This document shows positions 5,752 to 6,074 of a stretch of DNA of 6,074 nt, piece by piece. Every line of letters begins with the position of its first letter. The first letter of the stretch is position 1. The stretch spans positions 1-6,074 of the forward strand of contig CAZXDS010000200.1 in NCBI GenBank assembly GCA_964639525.1, written 5' to 3'. Under the pieces are notes generated by a model. That model saw only the letters and a list, made by a program, of their open reading frames with translations. It did not search any database and was not told where the DNA came from. Source of the DNA: CAZXDS01 sp964639525 (GTDB taxonomy: Bacteria > Bacteroidota > Ignavibacteria > Ignavibacteriales > Melioribacteraceae). The position numbers were made by a program, and so were the translations under genes.

Positions 5752-6046
5752 ATATAATTTGCCCGATAAATACGGGAAGTTCGGTCAATACGGCGGTAAA
5801 TTTGTTCCTGAAACTTTAATGAATGCTTTGGAAGAGTTAGAAAACACTTACTCAACACTTAAGAACAACACGGTTTTTCTATCCGAGTTAGATGAACTGC
5901 AACTGAATTACAACGGAAGACCGACTCCGCTTACTTATGCCGATAGACTAACTCAACATTACGGAAAAGGGAAAATCTATTTAAAGCGGGAAGATTTATG
6001 CCATACGGGAGCACATAAGTCAAACAACACATTAGGACAAATTTGA
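5741..6046 (+). CDS. trpB: Tryptophan synthase beta chain, N-terminal part (TrpB), interrupted at the right edge
   Basis: The first 101 residues of a protein normally about 400 long. TrpB joins indole, channelled from TrpA, with serine using pyridoxal phosphate to give tryptophan. FGQYGGKFVPETL (14-26) is the classic TrpB N terminus. RPTPL (60-64) and LKREDLCHTGAHKSNNTLGQ (81-100) follow, with the PLP-binding lysine at Lys93. The GTG at 5741 is chosen because AAGGAG lies 10 nt upstream; it overlaps the DAHP synthase gene by 11 nt. Translation halts at TGA 6044-6046, far too early. The bases beyond still echo the expected protein (see the entry for 6044-6074), so the gene probably continues and the stop is more likely a contig-end error than the real terminus. 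Ser94 is also unusual, since Ile or Thr is typical after the PLP lysine. Confidence 0.9.
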   Translation: MKDKYNLPDKYGKFGQYGGKFVPETLMNALEELENTYSTLKNNTVFLSELDELQLNYNGRPTPLTYADRLTQHYGKGKIYLKREDLCHTGAHKSNNTLGQI

Positions 6047-6074
6047 ATCGCATAATATTAGGGTAAAAAAAGAA
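6044..6074 (+). other. Degraded continuation of trpB at the window end
   Basis: Continuing the trpB frame past codon 101 gives stop-Ile-Ala-stop-Tyr-stop-Gly-Lys-Lys-Arg. The TrpB family normally reads roughly G-Q-A/I-L-L/I-A-K-R-M/L-G-K-K/T here. Ile, Ala, Gly, Lys and a following basic residue sit in register, while TGA (6044-6046), TAA (6053-6055) and TAG (6059-6061) stand where Leu, Lys and Leu are expected. Register is kept without a net frameshift. This looks like base errors clustered at a contig end, or recent decay. No other feature is visible here. Confidence 0.6.

Noticed and set aside
287..6046. CRISPR arrays, tRNA/rRNA genes, insertion sequences or horizontally acquired cargo
   Set aside because: The stretch is continuous overlapping coding sequence of recognised biosynthetic genes. 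No direct repeats, tRNA-like folds or transposase motifs are visible.
6044..6061. Stop-codon recoding (TGA as Trp or selenocysteine, TAA/TAG as sense) in trpB
   Set aside because: All three stops occur within 18 nt at positions where Leu or Lys is expected. The other genes end in ordinary TGA and TAA codons, and Trp is encoded by TGG in the leader and in trpE.

Overview
The window carries a compact, AT-rich tryptophan biosynthesis operon on the + strand. From 5' to 3' it holds a regulatory leader (about 88-275), trpE, trpG, trpD, trpC, trpF, a 3-deoxy-D-arabino-heptulosonate-7-phosphate (DAHP) synthase gene, and the first ~100 codons of trpB. The right edge cuts into trpB, and trpA is not seen.

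Likely source: a low-GC bacterium of the Bacteroidota/Ignavibacteriota (FCB) type. The clues are the base composition and a promoter-like TTG-N21-TATTTTTG that fits the Bacteroidota form TTG/TAnnTTTG. The DAHP synthase is of the Thermotoga-like class with an N-terminal ferredoxin-like domain. This placement is inference; no rRNA or other phylogenetic marker is present.

Leader (1-286): positions 1-87 show nothing I can support. A promoter candidate at 88-119 overlaps a perfect 13-bp palindrome. A 23-codon leader peptide (127-198) has Tyr-Tyr-Phe followed by Trp-Phe-Trp-Trp. It is followed by a strong intrinsic terminator (241-275) that ends just before the ribosome binding site of trpE. This is the layout of ribosome-mediated transcription attenuation. 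The antiterminator pairing is only partly resolvable by eye.

Structural genes (287-6046): anthranilate synthase (TrpE + TrpG), anthranilate phosphoribosyltransferase (TrpD), indole-3-glycerol phosphate synthase (TrpC) and phosphoribosylanthranilate isomerase (TrpF) carry chorismate to indole-3-glycerol phosphate. TrpB would then make tryptophan, together with a TrpA not seen here. DAHP synthase, the first enzyme of the shikimate pathway, sits between trpF and trpB, so entry into the aromatic pathway is co-transcribed with the Trp branch. Every one of the six gene junctions overlaps (20, 4, 1, 11, 7 and 11 nt), which suggests strong translational coupling.

The trpB reading frame ends abruptly in the last 31 bases. 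Three in-frame stop codons interrupt a stretch that still resembles the conserved TrpB sequence. The simplest explanation is sequence error at a contig end, with a true pseudogene as the alternative.
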